Positions 33,547 to 44,690 of a DNA stretch of 64,000 nt are shown here, one piece after another. The first letter of the stretch is position 1, and the number at the start of each line of letters is the position of its first letter. This DNA comes from Deroplatys truncata (taxonomy: Eukaryota; Arthropoda; Insecta; Mantodea; Mantidae), in NCBI GenBank assembly GCA_030765065.1, contig CM060979.1, positions 22,287,001-22,351,000 on the forward strand. The letters run 5' to 3'. The notes below the pieces were generated by a model, which saw only the letters and a list, made by a program, of their open reading frames with translations, was not told where the DNA came from and did not search any database. Position numbers and translations under genes: made by a program.

Positions 33547-33568
33547 ATATATATATATATATATATAT
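33547..33568. repeat. (AT)n microsatellite
   Basis: Perfect AT run in otherwise unassigned sequence. Confidence 0.95.
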
Positions 33569-33845
33569 GATTTGTTAAGTATTCAGTTACACCAGTTATT
33601 AATATGTAAGTGTGGATTTTAGTTCAATAAAACACTGTGTTTTACAGCTGATTTGATCTTTGCGCCTCGTGCCTATGAATTTATGTTCCTATTTGAAACA
33701 CGTGGCTTCGCCCGCGATTCTTTCTCTGACGGTTAATGTGGCCCCATTATGAAAATTTTGCTAACCCCTGTCTTATGGCACATGTATTCTAAATTTTGTA
33801 TTATACATATTTTCCTCAATATGCTCCACTTAATTTTTAATGCAC

Positions 33846-33847
<2 letters not shown>

Positions 33848-33895
<48 letters not shown>

Positions 33896-33896
33896 T
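33848..33896. repeat. (ATT)n microsatellite
   Basis: About 16 uninterrupted ATT units. Poly-Ile and poly-Asn frames here (33733-34042) are artefacts. The surrounding 33570-34510 contains no recognised gene. Confidence 0.95.
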
Positions 33897-34514
33897 TTGT
33901 TAATGTTAATGTTACGCGGAGCACACTGCCTCATGCTACAGTAATGCCAATATGCGTAGGACATGTCCAGCTTATAAACAGCACGCATGTTCCCAAAGGA
34001 ATCAGCATCAGGTGAGAACCAAGGACACACACATATAGCCACGTTTCATCACATTTAAGCAGTTACCGCTAGAGGCGTGGAGGTAAACTTTCTTAGCCAC
34101 GTAACCAAAAGTGGGAGGGGGAGAAAATTGTGCCTCGTTGCTTTACTTCGAACCGCTTTAGTAGGGCAAGTTGGTAAGTCTAGCTAAGGACTCATTTCGT
34201 ATAGTGTACTTACCCTATGTAATCTACAGGATACCAAGAAAGGAAAAGTGGAAGGGGAAGGCTAAGCTGCGCTCTCAGGCAAAGGAAATCCCCATGAGAT
34301 CTAAACTTTCCTGTAGGGATTGTCATCTGAATAATATAGCGAGAGAATGAAGGATGGCGGAGAAGTCCGCCATACCTTGTTGCTCTGGCGAGCCTCGAAT
34401 ATTAATCTATAGCTTTGGTGGGCGAGTCGGGGGGCAACAGCTGCATTTATAGCTCCGAAACTGTCAATATCTAGGTAGAATGGCAAAGAAAGAAGGCCAT
34501 TAAATATATTCACT

Positions 34515-35045
34515 CACTAAAATTGTACCGGGTGAAACAAGACAGACGGGAGATCCCGCGTTCTATCTCCGGCGACCGCCCAAACTGGCCCTTGGGTTTT
34601 TCGTCGTTTCCCCGTGTCGACAGCCGAATGCTGGGGTGATTCATATTCTACTACGATTCTCCTTCATTTCCTGTACCCATCATTTTCCTTGTCATCTGTT
34701 TGAGGGTTGTAGAACCAGGCGACGGTGTACAGCGGTGGCTGTATGCTCTGTAGATGTTTCTTCTCTGGCGTCGCTGCGGGGACTGCTCAGTTAGGTCTCT
34801 CCTCCGAGTGGGTACCAATCCCGGGGGGACTGCCGGAGTTTCCGTGGCTTGTACGCAACATTGGCAGACGTCGTGCGTTCAATCTGGAAACATTAGGGAC
34901 TCCATCTGTGCTTGCACCCGTCGTTGCACCCGTCGTCCTCCTCCTTCCCGGGGTCACTAGTAGAAGCACAGGGGGTCAACTGGCCTGCGTATGGTGTTCT
35001 GCACCGGTTTCGGGGCCCTCCTGCGTTAGTTCGTACTTTCAACCT
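34515..35045 (+). mobile_element. SINE-2 copy 3 (about 530 bp, head degraded)
   Basis: Shares with the 42.2-kb copy the blocks GGGTTTTTCGTCGTTTCCCC, TTCTACTACGATTCTCC, GTAGAACCAGGCGACGGTGT, GACTGCTCAGTTAGGTCTC, TCTGGAAACATTAGGGAC and GAAGCACAGGGGG. The tRNA boxes are weak. The 166-aa frame at 34725-35225 follows from the GC-rich body and continues into Rep-B, so it is not a gene. Confidence 0.65.
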
Positions 35046-35645
35046 TACCACTATCATGTACTTTTTGCTTTAAAGATATCTTTAATTTTCTGTGTAGTAC
35101 GATTCTGCGTATCTGTTATGGCTTACAGATTACATAAAATTACACAAAATTCTTTCCGAATGAAGAGAACATCTCAGGGCACTCCCATGAAATTGAAGAA
35201 ACATTTTATTTGTCATATATCTTAAATATGTGGCATTTTAATAAAAAAAAACCCGGAAAAGTTTTTGTGAAAATAAAAAATTTCGAAAATTTTTTACTTA
35301 TAGGCTAATTTATGGAGGTGGATTTTCTGGAAAATCTTCGTGGTGCATTCTGGGAAGACGCTTAACTTAAATACTAAGTTATGTACTTAACCGACTTTTC
35401 GTTTTTGAGTTCACACATACACACATACACACGAACTTTTTTTTTGTAAAATACGTTTTTCTGAATTTAGGGAGCATCAATATTCTACCCTTATTTAATT
35501 TATTTTATTTTTATACATCTAGCTTCTACAAACTCTTCCTGCAGAAGTTTTTTCTTCTATCTACTTCACTTTCACGCTAATTGAGATAAAATTGAAGGTT
35601 CATACTCTTTCCAACATCGCGAGAAACAACTGATGGCTGACGGTA
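35046..35645 (+). repeat. Rep-B degraded fragments
   Basis: Plus-strand Rep-B 3' half (GATATCTTTAATTTTCTGTG, GAATGAAGAGAACATCTCAGG, GGAAAATCTTCGTGG, ACACATACACACATACAC), then a fragment with TCTATCTACTTCACTTTCACG and ATCGCGAGAAACAACTGATGG. Several deletions relative to the complete copies. Confidence 0.6.
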
Positions 35646-35656
35646 CCTTAAAAAAA

Positions 35657-36446
35657 TCTGATGTGATACACTCATATGACTTCTCTTACTTTCTTATTTT
35701 ATTACTATTCTTACTAAAGCTTATGCTTCTACTTACTTCATATTAATCCAAATAAACCTTTACAGAATTAGCTACATTACACATTTCGTGATAGATACAA
35801 AGAGAACAGCGATAGTCAAATGTTTAACAACTGAACGCTATATGCTGGCCTTAAAATTCCATACTGTTTCCATGACATCGCGAGAAACAACTGAATGTTG
35901 ACAGGACTTTAGAAGAATGGGTAAGTATTGAACAATTAGAATATTAACAGCGGATATCTCGGAAACGGCTGATGGCAGAAAATAAGTATTTGAAATAAGT
36001 TGTGTGTTTTAAAGATCCACATTTTCGGCTATCTTTTAACGTTATGAATTAGATTTCACAAACTATTCCCAGAAATTTTAAGATATACGTTTTATTTGTG
36101 ATACAAATACCTTTTATATGTGGTATTTTAATAGAAGTCGTTACAGACATTTTTCAGAAAAGAAATTTCAGGAAATGTCCCATGTAAAGGGTAGTTAGAG
36201 TTTGAGGGATTTTCTTGAAAATCTTCGCCTTTGAAAGATACTGCACTTAAATACCAAGTTTGATATTTAACCGACCTTTCGTTTTTGAGTTCACACACAT
36301 ACCCACAAATCCTCAGGCAGACACACTGACTGAACATATACTGACCTTTTTATCACAATCCTTTTTGAGATTCAGGAGACCTCAAAATATGTATTTCCGG
36401 TGAAAATCGATATGGAAATTTTGGGTGGAATGCAATACCTCTTCTA
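35657..36446 (+). repeat. Rep-B copy, 3' end cut by mariner
   Basis: TCTGATGTGATACACTCATATG start, GAACAGCGATAGTCAAATG, CGGATATCTCGGAAACGGC, and CCATGTAAAGGGTAG; it ends at GGAATGCAATACCTCTTCTA where a mariner terminus begins at the TA. The CA tract has decayed to short ACACAC pieces. Confidence 0.75.
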
Positions 36447-36975
36447 CGAGGGGCACTATTTATATTTTGAGCCCAATAATTAAAACAAAGTAATTTCTGA
36501 TTTAAAACTGCTTTATTGTTTTTCAAAATATTCTCCTTTATGATCAATACACTTTTGCATCCGTTTGAACCATTTGTCAAAGCATTTATTCCAGTCTTCT
36601 TGAGACACCTCCAAAACATGGTTTTTGAAGGCATCAACGGCTTCTTCCGCCAACGAATATCGTTGTCCACGCAATTTATTCTTGATGTTCGGGAACAAAA
36701 AGAAGTCATTGAGTGCCAATTCAGGACTGTATGGCGGATGACCCATCAATTCGATTTTTTGAGCCTTCAAACACTCTGTTGTTAGACGAGATGTATGTGC
36801 GCTCGCATTGTCTTGATGAACAACGATCCTACGTTTCTTGTTGGTTTTCCTTACTTCACCGAAGACTTCCAGCACACAAATGGTTGTGCACCATTCGGCA
36901 TTGACCGTTTTACGTTCCTCTAAATGTGCTGTTGCCACATAGCCAGTTGCGACCATTTGCTTCGAAGCGCTTCTT
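36447..36975 (-). pseudogene. D34D mariner transposase, C-terminal fragment
   Basis: The element end CGAGGGGCACTATTTATATT follows TA at 36445-36446, inside Rep-B. On the minus strand an uninterrupted frame carries the last third of a mariner transposase: SKQMVATGYVAT, RKTVNAEWCTTICVLEVFG, the second catalytic Asp in VVHQDNASAHTS, and the third region HPPYSPELALNDFFLF with the Asp at ND, 34 residues apart, ending CIDHKGEYFEKQ and a stop. SPELALND differs from the usual SPDLAPND, but the catalytic Asp is kept. The N-terminal half and the other inverted repeat are missing, so it is a 5'-truncated relic. It is on the opposite strand to its host repeat. Confidence 0.9.
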
Positions 36976-38580
36976 CCTTACCGCCATTCGGTTTAATTAC
37001 GTCATTATTAGTTCAGCGAGCCCTTTGTCTCAAAGGAGAGGTGCAGAATTGAACCTCGGACTACATGCGTTTCCTACTTCGTAAACAGGTTGATGTATGT
37101 AGAACAGTTTTTCTCTAGGACATAATGTGCGTTCTTTGCACGCAAGATGGAAGTGATCATCAATCACAGAATTTGCATGGTTGAATGCTAAGCCGAGACA
37201 CACTACGCTACAAAAACCGTCCAATTATTTGAGATACCTATCAGCATACATGCTGAGATTGGGAATTGATGAGACGCAAAGAAAAGAAGTTCCAAATGTA
37301 AATACTGGAAAGATACGATACAAGTCCCATTTCACTAAGGTGACTTCTAAACTGCTGATATCAACCTCCTCCACTCATCTTTGCTAGTCCTCTGCCAGAG
37401 GTATTAGGATTAACTCGCTTCAAAGTATTGAGGTCATGCACAGATAAACGACTGGCGGCAACGGCCGAATAAATCTGAGGACCAGTGTAAAATTCGGGAG
37501 GGATGGGGGGGTCCATGATTTTCGAAAAATTCAAGTATTTTCAGATCATTACCTCAAAATACTTTTTACGAAATTGATACAGTTATTATCGAGAAATCCT
37601 AAACCTACCTCAAAATAGAAAAGCCCACAAATTTTCTTGATAAGATAATAGAGATCCAGAGTTTATCATGAGAGATTCTGGAGCTCGAGTTGTGATAATG
37701 TTGAGTATTTAGCACTTTTCATAACTCAGATCACAGTGCCGAGGGTGGATTGCTACCAAACTGATTAACTTATAGGCTAAATGACAAGGACGTGGAATGT
37801 GGTGTTGAAAGGAAATTCTTTGTTTCCAAATGATTGTGCAGAACCACCTTCAATTACTGTGTTCGTGTAAACTTCAAGTTAGATTCCTTCCACTTTATAA
37901 CCTTCACAAGAAAACTTTATATATTGTTTTTCCTCATATAAAACTATAACAGCAATAGACCTTGAATGTATGTATATTTAACTCAACACCAACCTTTCTA
38001 TGTATAAAATTTGGAAAACGAATTAACAATAATATCGTTTTCAATAACTCAGCTTTTCCAAAACATCACATACACTGTTACAAATATTCTACTTAATAAG
38101 TGCCATTGAAACCATACAGCTCATTCGACCAGTTTAAGAATGACTACTGTATGTTTATTATTACAATTTCTAGATCAACAAACAATATGGAAATACAAAT
38201 TTAGAAGCATTTAATCGACTTTACTAATTGGCATGGCCTTCGCTTTCCTACGCATTTAGAAATCATTTCCGAAAATATACGTACGTAGTGTGTTGTGTTA
38301 CATTTGTGATTTTCTACTTACAAAATGATTACGGTTGAATTTAGAATAAAGCCGAAACCTAGACATACGTCGTAATTCGCTGCTCGCGAGTCCCCTGCTG
38401 AAATGTTGCTTGTCGCCGACAAGGCCACGTCAGGCTGTCTTCTTCTTCCGTTGGTCCAGTTGGGGAGCGGAGGAAACTTTAGCGATCACCCTGCTCTTCC
38501 GCATGTAGTGGCGATTTGGAGAACTTCTGCCCTGTATCTGACATAGTCTCAGTAGCGACATCAGATACTTGCATAGCTAA
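36976..38580. other. Longest low-repeat stretch; no recognised gene
   Basis: About 1.6 kb without any repeat family I recognise. Short frames (37030-37224, 37181-37387) have no domain. A moderately GC-rich patch lies at 38380-38530 (CTGCTCGCGAGTCCCC, GTTGGGGAGCGGAGG). Candidate for host intergenic or intronic DNA. Confidence 0.4.
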
Positions 38581-38584
38581 TATG

Positions 38585-39352
38585 TGTGGCAGTAATTTGT
38601 ATCACAATAATGTAAATGCCAGAGCGATTGTAGTGTAAATAAGCATTATTGTATGACATTGATTTGAGATGTTTGTTAATTATATGCATTGTTAGGAAAT
38701 AAGTTTACACGGCCTCACTGAAACTGACAATAAGAGGGGGTAACAATGAGCGAGAGGGTGAGTTGTTTATCAATTAGAAGAGACAAACAAATGACGTCAG
38801 ATTGGCGTGCTTTTCTATAGAAATGGCGGGAGTGTTTTCCCTAGAGCATATGTGTTCATAATTTTGATTGGATATAAAAATAGACGCTAATGTTGGCGCG
38901 TTTTATTAACCAATAGCAGCTCGGTTATAATCTTTAGGCATATCGGGGTGTGGGAGTATAAAACAGCTAAAGTCAGAGGCAGATTTCGTCAGTCCAACAG
39001 AAGCATTCGCGTGTAATACGTCGATCAGTTCAACATAAGTATTCGTGAGTTATACGCCGCGTAGTTCAACGGAAGCATACATCAAGTACACGTTACGCAA
39101 TTCTACAGAATCTCTCGCGTCTTAAAGTTTGTTATAAATGTGAAACCCGCGAATTAATAATGTGCAGTAAATGAGTGATTATAGTGATATTAGAAAATAT
39201 AACAGTTTCAGTCTGGCGTGTATCACGAGTCAATATGTGAACTTAATTAATTGTGACGGTAATAAAAGTGTAAAAACAAATTCTTTTATCAGTGTTATCT
39301 TTGAGTAACAAATCCTTTCCGTTTACACACCTTGATCAAGAGATATGCTCGA

Positions 39353-39395
<43 letters not shown>

Positions 39396-39540
39396 GCTAG
39401 CCGGAGGACAATGAACCCAACATTCAAAGTAGTAAAACAATAACAGGCGCCCAGAAATAAGATAACACGAAGTGACCGCGACAAATTGGCTACCATACGT
39501 GGTGCAGATAAACATGAAGCATCTTCCAACTATCTAAAAA
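38585..39540 (+). mobile_element. LTR-1 copy 2
   Basis: TGTGGCAGTAATTTGTATC start, then TGACATTGATTTGAGATGTTTG, GGGTGAGTTGTTTATCA, the CCAAT and TATA region (TATAAAACAGC at 38958), AATAAAAGTG at 39261, TCAGTGTTATCTTTG, TCCTTTCCGTTTACACA, a (TAA)n run, GCTAGCCGGAGGACA, and one primer-binding-like unit CAAATTGGCTACCATACGTG at about 39482. Same order as copy 1, with a shorter leader. The right boundary is uncertain. Confidence 0.65.
39357..39394. repeat. (ATA)n microsatellite
   Basis: Perfect TAA/ATA run at the site that separates TGCTCGACTGA from GCTAGCCGGAGG in LTR-1. The other LTR-1 copy has non-repetitive sequence there. Confidence 0.95.
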
Positions 39541-40394
39541 ATATTATACTTCATATGTTACCCAATTTTGTGATGGGTCAATGATTCTGGTGGCTAAATA
39601 TATCTCTTCGGATAGGATCTGCGCCTCTGCTCACAATATTCTGGACTGTCGTGAGGGGAGTAATTGTGCGTAACGCCACAAATTAAATAAGTAATGATAA
39701 TAAAAGTGAATAAATATGAAACAAATCAAATACATAGGCAACTGACTGGTTATGTGATAACTTAATTCCCTGTGTCACTTCAACCGGGTTTATTCTGCCT
39801 GTAACCCATACAGGGAAAAACGATTCCAACATCACTGTTTTATTTTTCCTTTAAGCTCTTCATTCTAATGAATTTACATAAAACTAGTGCGCATAGGTGC
39901 AATAAAATGAATGAAAGATCAAAGGACACCGTGGCGATAGAGAGTTGTGATTGTTTCAATTTCCTGGTATTATTACACTGGGTTTGCCTCTACTTCATCA
40001 ACAAAATATTTTGTGTGAAGTTAGGGTTGAGGCTTTGGAATTCTGGAAATGTTCACTTGAATTATCAAAATCCATTTTTTACACTTTTAAACTCTAGTAA
40101 ACTCTACTCCATATATACCAGTCATATACGCAATTATTGTAGCAGTCTTAATTTGAAACATAACTTACATTTATTTCTTAAATAAAATCTAAGTTTTCTG
40201 AAAAATATCTCGTGCAGGGACTTTCCTTCTTGTTTAAGAGAAAACAGGCACACATGTTGCTCACAGTAACGTTCATTGCTGCTCTGAGAAATCTAATAGG
40301 TGAATTGGTAAATCCTAAAATGCTGTTAAAATGCAAATTTTAAATATACAGTATGAAGTAGGGTTTACCTTTACGTTGTTTGCACACGATTTGG
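39541..40394. other. Stretch without recognised gene
   Basis: No family recognised. A 105-aa frame at 39868-40185 has no motif and no coding-type bias that I can support. Confidence 0.35.
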
Positions 40395-41315
40395 TCACCA
40401 ATTTGAAGTAGTTCTTATTTTAGGAGGAGTTTTATTGTATTTCGACTGTTGGGGAGCCGAACACTTGAAGTAGTTGCAACCACACGTATGATACTAAGTT
40501 TTCCGGTAGCCTTTGCCCCAAGTTTAAAAATGTTAACTTTGTAAATTGACTGTTTCTTTAAATATTATATATTTATGTTTGCCTCGGCTGCGTCAGTATT
40601 ATTGTTAGAGACATGAATTTCTTTGCAGGGAGTGGTGCGGCTAAGAATGTAGACTTACATAGATTATAATTTGTACTTCACCTCATTTATTAATTCTTTA
40701 AACGATTAAAATAACACTTCACTGATAGAGAGAGAGAGAGAGAGAGAGAGAGGGCTGTGAGATTATTTATTAATTACTAGCATTTTTTAACACGTAAACT
40801 ATTTTTCTCAAATTGGATACGTATTAAACTTCGTGTCTCGCGTCCAGTTAGTAACACTGTCTGCTAGCAACTGACTTCTGAATTTGTACAATTTGCCCTA
40901 TTTCAGTTTCTGATTGGCTAATCCTACTCCAATAGAATACTTTCATTTAACTTAAGCTTTTTTCTGGTTGTTGATTGGCTGTTTATAAACTGTCTCAAAA
41001 ATTACATTATTGTTGCTCGAATAATGCTTAGTAGCATTATTAAACTTTCTTACTCATTATTGCCTCATTGTTCGCAACTTTTAACTTATTATTCTCACAG
41101 CTCCTACATTATTAAATTACGTAATACATTCACATAACATTATTGACATGTACATAATAATATAAACATTAATACAATGGCTGTTACATGCATTTTATAT
41201 TTTATATTATACACATATTGCTTTAAGGCGGGATGTTATATTTTGTATTATATAATTTGACTGAAATCATTTAAGTGTTAAAAATACTGCCTCAAGTAAG
41301 AACAAACTAGTTAAT
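40395..41315 (-). mobile_element. LTR-2 copy 2 (LTR-like, inverted to copy 1)
   Basis: On the minus strand it follows the same order as 30890-31830, with an additional segment GGGGCAAAGGCTACCGG and two primer-binding-like units: GTTCGGCTCCCCAACAG and CAAATTGGTGACCAAATCGTG. A (GA)n run at 40727-40753 is specific to this copy. No coding region seen. Confidence 0.5.
40727..40753. repeat. (GA)n microsatellite
   Basis: Perfect AG run inside LTR-2 copy 2. Confidence 0.95.
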
Positions 41316-41777
41316 TCTGCTTATTTCAGAACACGGAATTTAAAAAGGTTTCCTAAGACAGAGGTTTGTCCACAAGGATTATTTTAAAATTTACACAATG
41401 GCCACCAAAAGGCCATCATAATAATCATCATTAAAAACAATACGGTTTAGATCATGTAGTCTCTTCCACCTCCACGTAGTGTTAATTAAATTGGCCACTC
41501 CATTGTCTTGGTCGCCCTGCAGTATGTCTTAATGGCATAAACATTTCAATTATTTCTTGAAATACCTTATTGGTTTTTACGTAGCTTATACATAATGCCA
41601 ATGAGATGTATTGGTTATGTTCCAGCATTTTAGAGAACAGTGACTGAAATTTTCAGTCTTTGCATCTAATCTACGTGGCCTTAAATACGCAATTAAATAT
41701 CTATTTGCCTTTTCGATTTGATCTTTGCTATTCAACTACATAAACACAAACACTGACACATACATATGTATTTCCAT

Positions 41778-41873
41778 TTTTCTTTCTTTCTTTCTTTCTT
41801 TCTTTCTTGCTTTTTTGCTTTCTTTATTTCTTTTTTTCTTGCTTTTTTGCTTTCTTTCTTTCTTTCTTTCTTT
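41778..41873. repeat. (CTTT)n microsatellite
   Basis: Two TTTC-type arrays with CTTGCTTTTTTGC spacers that are themselves duplicated. They are flanked by a TTTGGATTCAGGGG block typical of Rep-A/Rep-B, so they probably occupy the CA-tract position of a degraded Rep-B. Frames at 41725-41951 are artefacts. 41316-41777 has no recognised element. Confidence 0.9.
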
Positions 41874-42158
41874 GGATTCAGGGGCACTAAAAGGTGCCTT
41901 TCTGTAGTAAGTTTGGGTATAAACGACAGAAACTAAAATTTTCAACGCCATTGAAAATGTTCTTGGCAGAGAAAGTACGGAGGGAGGGGGTGGGCCTTTG
42001 TGAACTAGGTAATGGAGAAAAAAATATATAACATGTTACATTCACATGCCTTTCACTACGCACTATGTTTACTTTTATCTAACTTCCACAAAGTATTCTT
42101 ACGAAAGCTTATTCTTCAATCTACGTCATCTTAACCGATATAAACATTTGCAGAAAAG

Positions 42159-42716
42159 TTTCATCACATATTACCGAGCGGGTTGGCTCAGGCGGTTCCG
42201 TCTGTAGCCCGCATTCGGGAGGTCCCGGGATTGATCCATTCTGGCCCATGGTTTGCGGTGTTTTCTCCGGGTCGTCAGGTGAATGGTTCATCTTCTACCA
42301 CGACTCTCCTTTGCTTTACTCATCATCCTCCTTGTCATCTGTTTCAGGTTGTAGGACCAGGCGACGGTGTTCTGCGGGTTGCGGCTGGGCGGTGGCTTGC
42401 GCTCTGTGAAGGTTTCCGTGGTACCGCTGCATTAGGCCTCTCCTCAGCGCGAGGCTCCGCTCCGGGAGACATTGGAGGTTGGTGGTTTGTGGGCAGGAAC
42501 CGTGCGGCGGAGGATCTGTTCTATCTGGAAACGTTACGGACCCCGTCCATGCTGGCGCCCTTCGGCATCCGGTTCTGGTCGCCCTTCGAGTCTCTCTCCT
42601 CATTCTCCCCTCCAAGGGGGCTTTTTGGAAGCAAAAAGTCCCTCTGGCGTCGTGCGGTACTCTGCCTCGGTTCCGGTGGTCCCTCCGTGACACGTATCTT
42701 TACCTTTCATCACACA
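42159..42716 (+). mobile_element. SINE-2 copy 4, best copy, with target duplication
   Basis: The direct repeat TTTCATCACATA at 42159-42170 and TTTCATCACACA at 42705-42716 flanks a 534-bp insert. Head GAGCGGGTTGGCTCAGGCGG, B box GAGGTCCCGGGATTGATCC, CCATGGTTTGCGGTG, TTCTACCACGACTCTCC, core GTAGGACCAGGCGACGGTGT at 42351, GGCTGGGCGGTGGCTTGCGC, TCTGGAAACGTTACGGAC and GGAAGCAAAAAGTCCC. The 180-aa frame at 42183-42725 includes the tRNA boxes and runs into Rep-B, so it is not a gene. Confidence 0.85.
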
Positions 42717-43243
42717 TTTCGTTGAAGATACAAGCTACAGGAAACTGAATCAATTGTTAGAGGTTTAAAACCGCGATGCTATATGCTTCCATGACATCGC
42801 GATAGCACTTTAAAAAAGATTACGCTTTGAAAAGTTCAACCCAATAAAAGGCTGATGTCACAAAATAGTTGTTTAAAATAAATTGTGTGTTTTAATGGCA
42901 TCTACATCTTTTTGTATCTCAAAAAGTGTGACTTTCTTGTGGCGTTTGAAAATCTAATATCAAAGCATTGGGAAGTACGAAAAAGAATGATTTCATTATT
43001 AACTCCTAAGCATTAGATAAACACTCACACACATATTTGTGTAGTATGAACATTATCTATTTCTCATAGTTTACTCATTATACAAAATTATATAAAATTC
43101 CTTTCAAATGAATATACTTCACAGGCTATTCCCAGAAATTTCAAGATATACATTACATTTGTGGTGTAAGTATCTTAAATATATGGTACCTCAATCAAAA
43201 TCCTTAGAAACAAATTTGAGAAAATAAAAGATATCATTTTTTT

Positions 43244-44141
43244 ACTTTCTCTATTACGTATAGTAAGTAGGGGAAGTATTGTATTCCACCCAAAAATTCG
43301 ATACCGAGATTTCACCGGAAATATATGTTTTGAGACCCCCTGAATCCAAAAAAAAAGCATTTTTGGAAACACGTCCGTATGTGTGTCTGTGTGTCTGTGA
43401 ACAGCATAACTCAGAAACGAACAGTTAGGTAAACACCAAACTTGGTATATAGGTTCAGTATCTTCCAGAGATGCGACACAAAGGTTTTAAAGAAAATCCC
43501 TCCAACCAAAATTACCCTTTACATGGAACATTTTTCGAAAAGTTTAATTTTCTCAAAAATGGCTCTAACGATTTTGATTAAAATATCATATGTTTAAGAT
43601 ACTTTCATGACAAATAAAATGTATATCTTGAATTTTCTGGGAATGTCTCCAAAAGTATTCTTCATTGTGAATGACTTTTGCATAACTGGTAAACCATAAG
43701 AGATAGACAAAATGTTACTACACAAAAATGTAGATCGCGTTAAAATACACAATTTATGTCATATACATTTTTGTTGTTGAGTGAACCATTTTCGAGATAT
43801 TGCTTGTTATTCCCTTAAATCTTTCAATACTTATTTTCTCAAATAGGAATTCGTTATTCATTTTTTTGTCTTGTATATGCAAAGAGTATTAATCTGTGGG
43901 AAAGGGAATGGTGCTGCACCTAGCAACCAGCTATTAAGAGATATGTATATGCTTAAAGGCTACTGTATTTCTAAATTCCCCTTGTAAATATATATATTCC
44001 CCTTACATCTACAAGAAACTTAGCAATAAGATAGAATCTGCAAATGTTTTTCTCGATTAACATGAAGTAGATGGAGAATAAGCGTTTGTAAAAATAGTTT
44101 GTACAAGAGTAGAGAAAGTCATGTGAGTGTAACACTTCAGA
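43244..44141 (-). mobile_element. Rep-A copy 6, full length, nested in Rep-B
   Basis: ACTTTCTCTATTACGTATAG to AACACTTCAGA in minus orientation, preceded by seven T and followed by a T run that leads into extra 5' termini. Confidence 0.85.
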
Positions 44142-44690
44142 TTTTTTTATGTCCTGGACATGCAAAGGGATTGGAATGCGCCACATAGCAACCAACGCTT
44201 AAAAGATTTGACTATCGCTTATAACCTACCATATTCCTCGTGCATCTACAAGAAAATTAGCAGTAAGATTGACATCTCCATATCTCGGTTAACATGAAGC
44301 ATATGGAGAATAAGCGTTTCTAAAAATAATTTGTACAAGAGTAGAGAAATTCATATGAGTGTAACACATCAGATTTATTTTGTCTTGGATATGCAAAGAG
44401 AATGGTGCTGCACCTAGCAACCAGCTATTAAGCGATATGTCTATGCTTAAAGGTTACTGTATTTATATATTGCCCTTACAAAAACAAAACAAGGGGAACA
44501 TAGTAGGCCTTACGCGATAGTCAAATATTTTTAGAACAGGTCGCTATGTGTAAAATGTAATTCTCTTTGCATGTCAAAAGATTGTTCCTGAAAATGTTTA
44601 TTTAGATTAATATGAAATAGATGGAGAATAAGAGTTTGTAAAAATAGTTTGTACAAGAGTAGAGAAAGTCATGTGAGTGTAACACGTCAT
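44142..44690 (-). mobile_element. Two extra Rep-A 5' termini in tandem
   Basis: After the full copy the 5' section repeats twice in the same orientation: 44142-44373 (TGTCCTGGACATGC to GTAGAGAAATTCATATGAG and CACATCAG) and 44374-44690 (TGTCTTGGATATGC to GTAGAGAAAGTCATGTGAG and CACGTCAT). No 3' end intervenes. The whole block sits in one T run of Rep-B. Confidence 0.8.

Noticed and set aside
33733..34042. Frames with poly-Ile or poly-Asn runs
   Set aside because: Produced by the ATT microsatellite; no other coding evidence.
14087..39540. The two LTR-1 copies as the two ends of one 25-kb retrotransposon
   Set aside because: Each copy carries its own leader-like section downstream. Copy 1 has its own 5-bp duplication, and no gag/pol lies between them.
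41725..41951. 60-71 aa frames rich in Phe/Leu/Ser or Lys/Glu
   Set aside because: Translation of the CTTT microsatellite in both directions.
42183..42725. 180-aa frame, and similar 166-aa and 131-aa frames at 34725 and 11949
   Set aside because: They lie in GC-rich SINE-2 sequence including tRNA boxes, and continue into unrelated flanking repeat. Overlapping frames exist on both strands.
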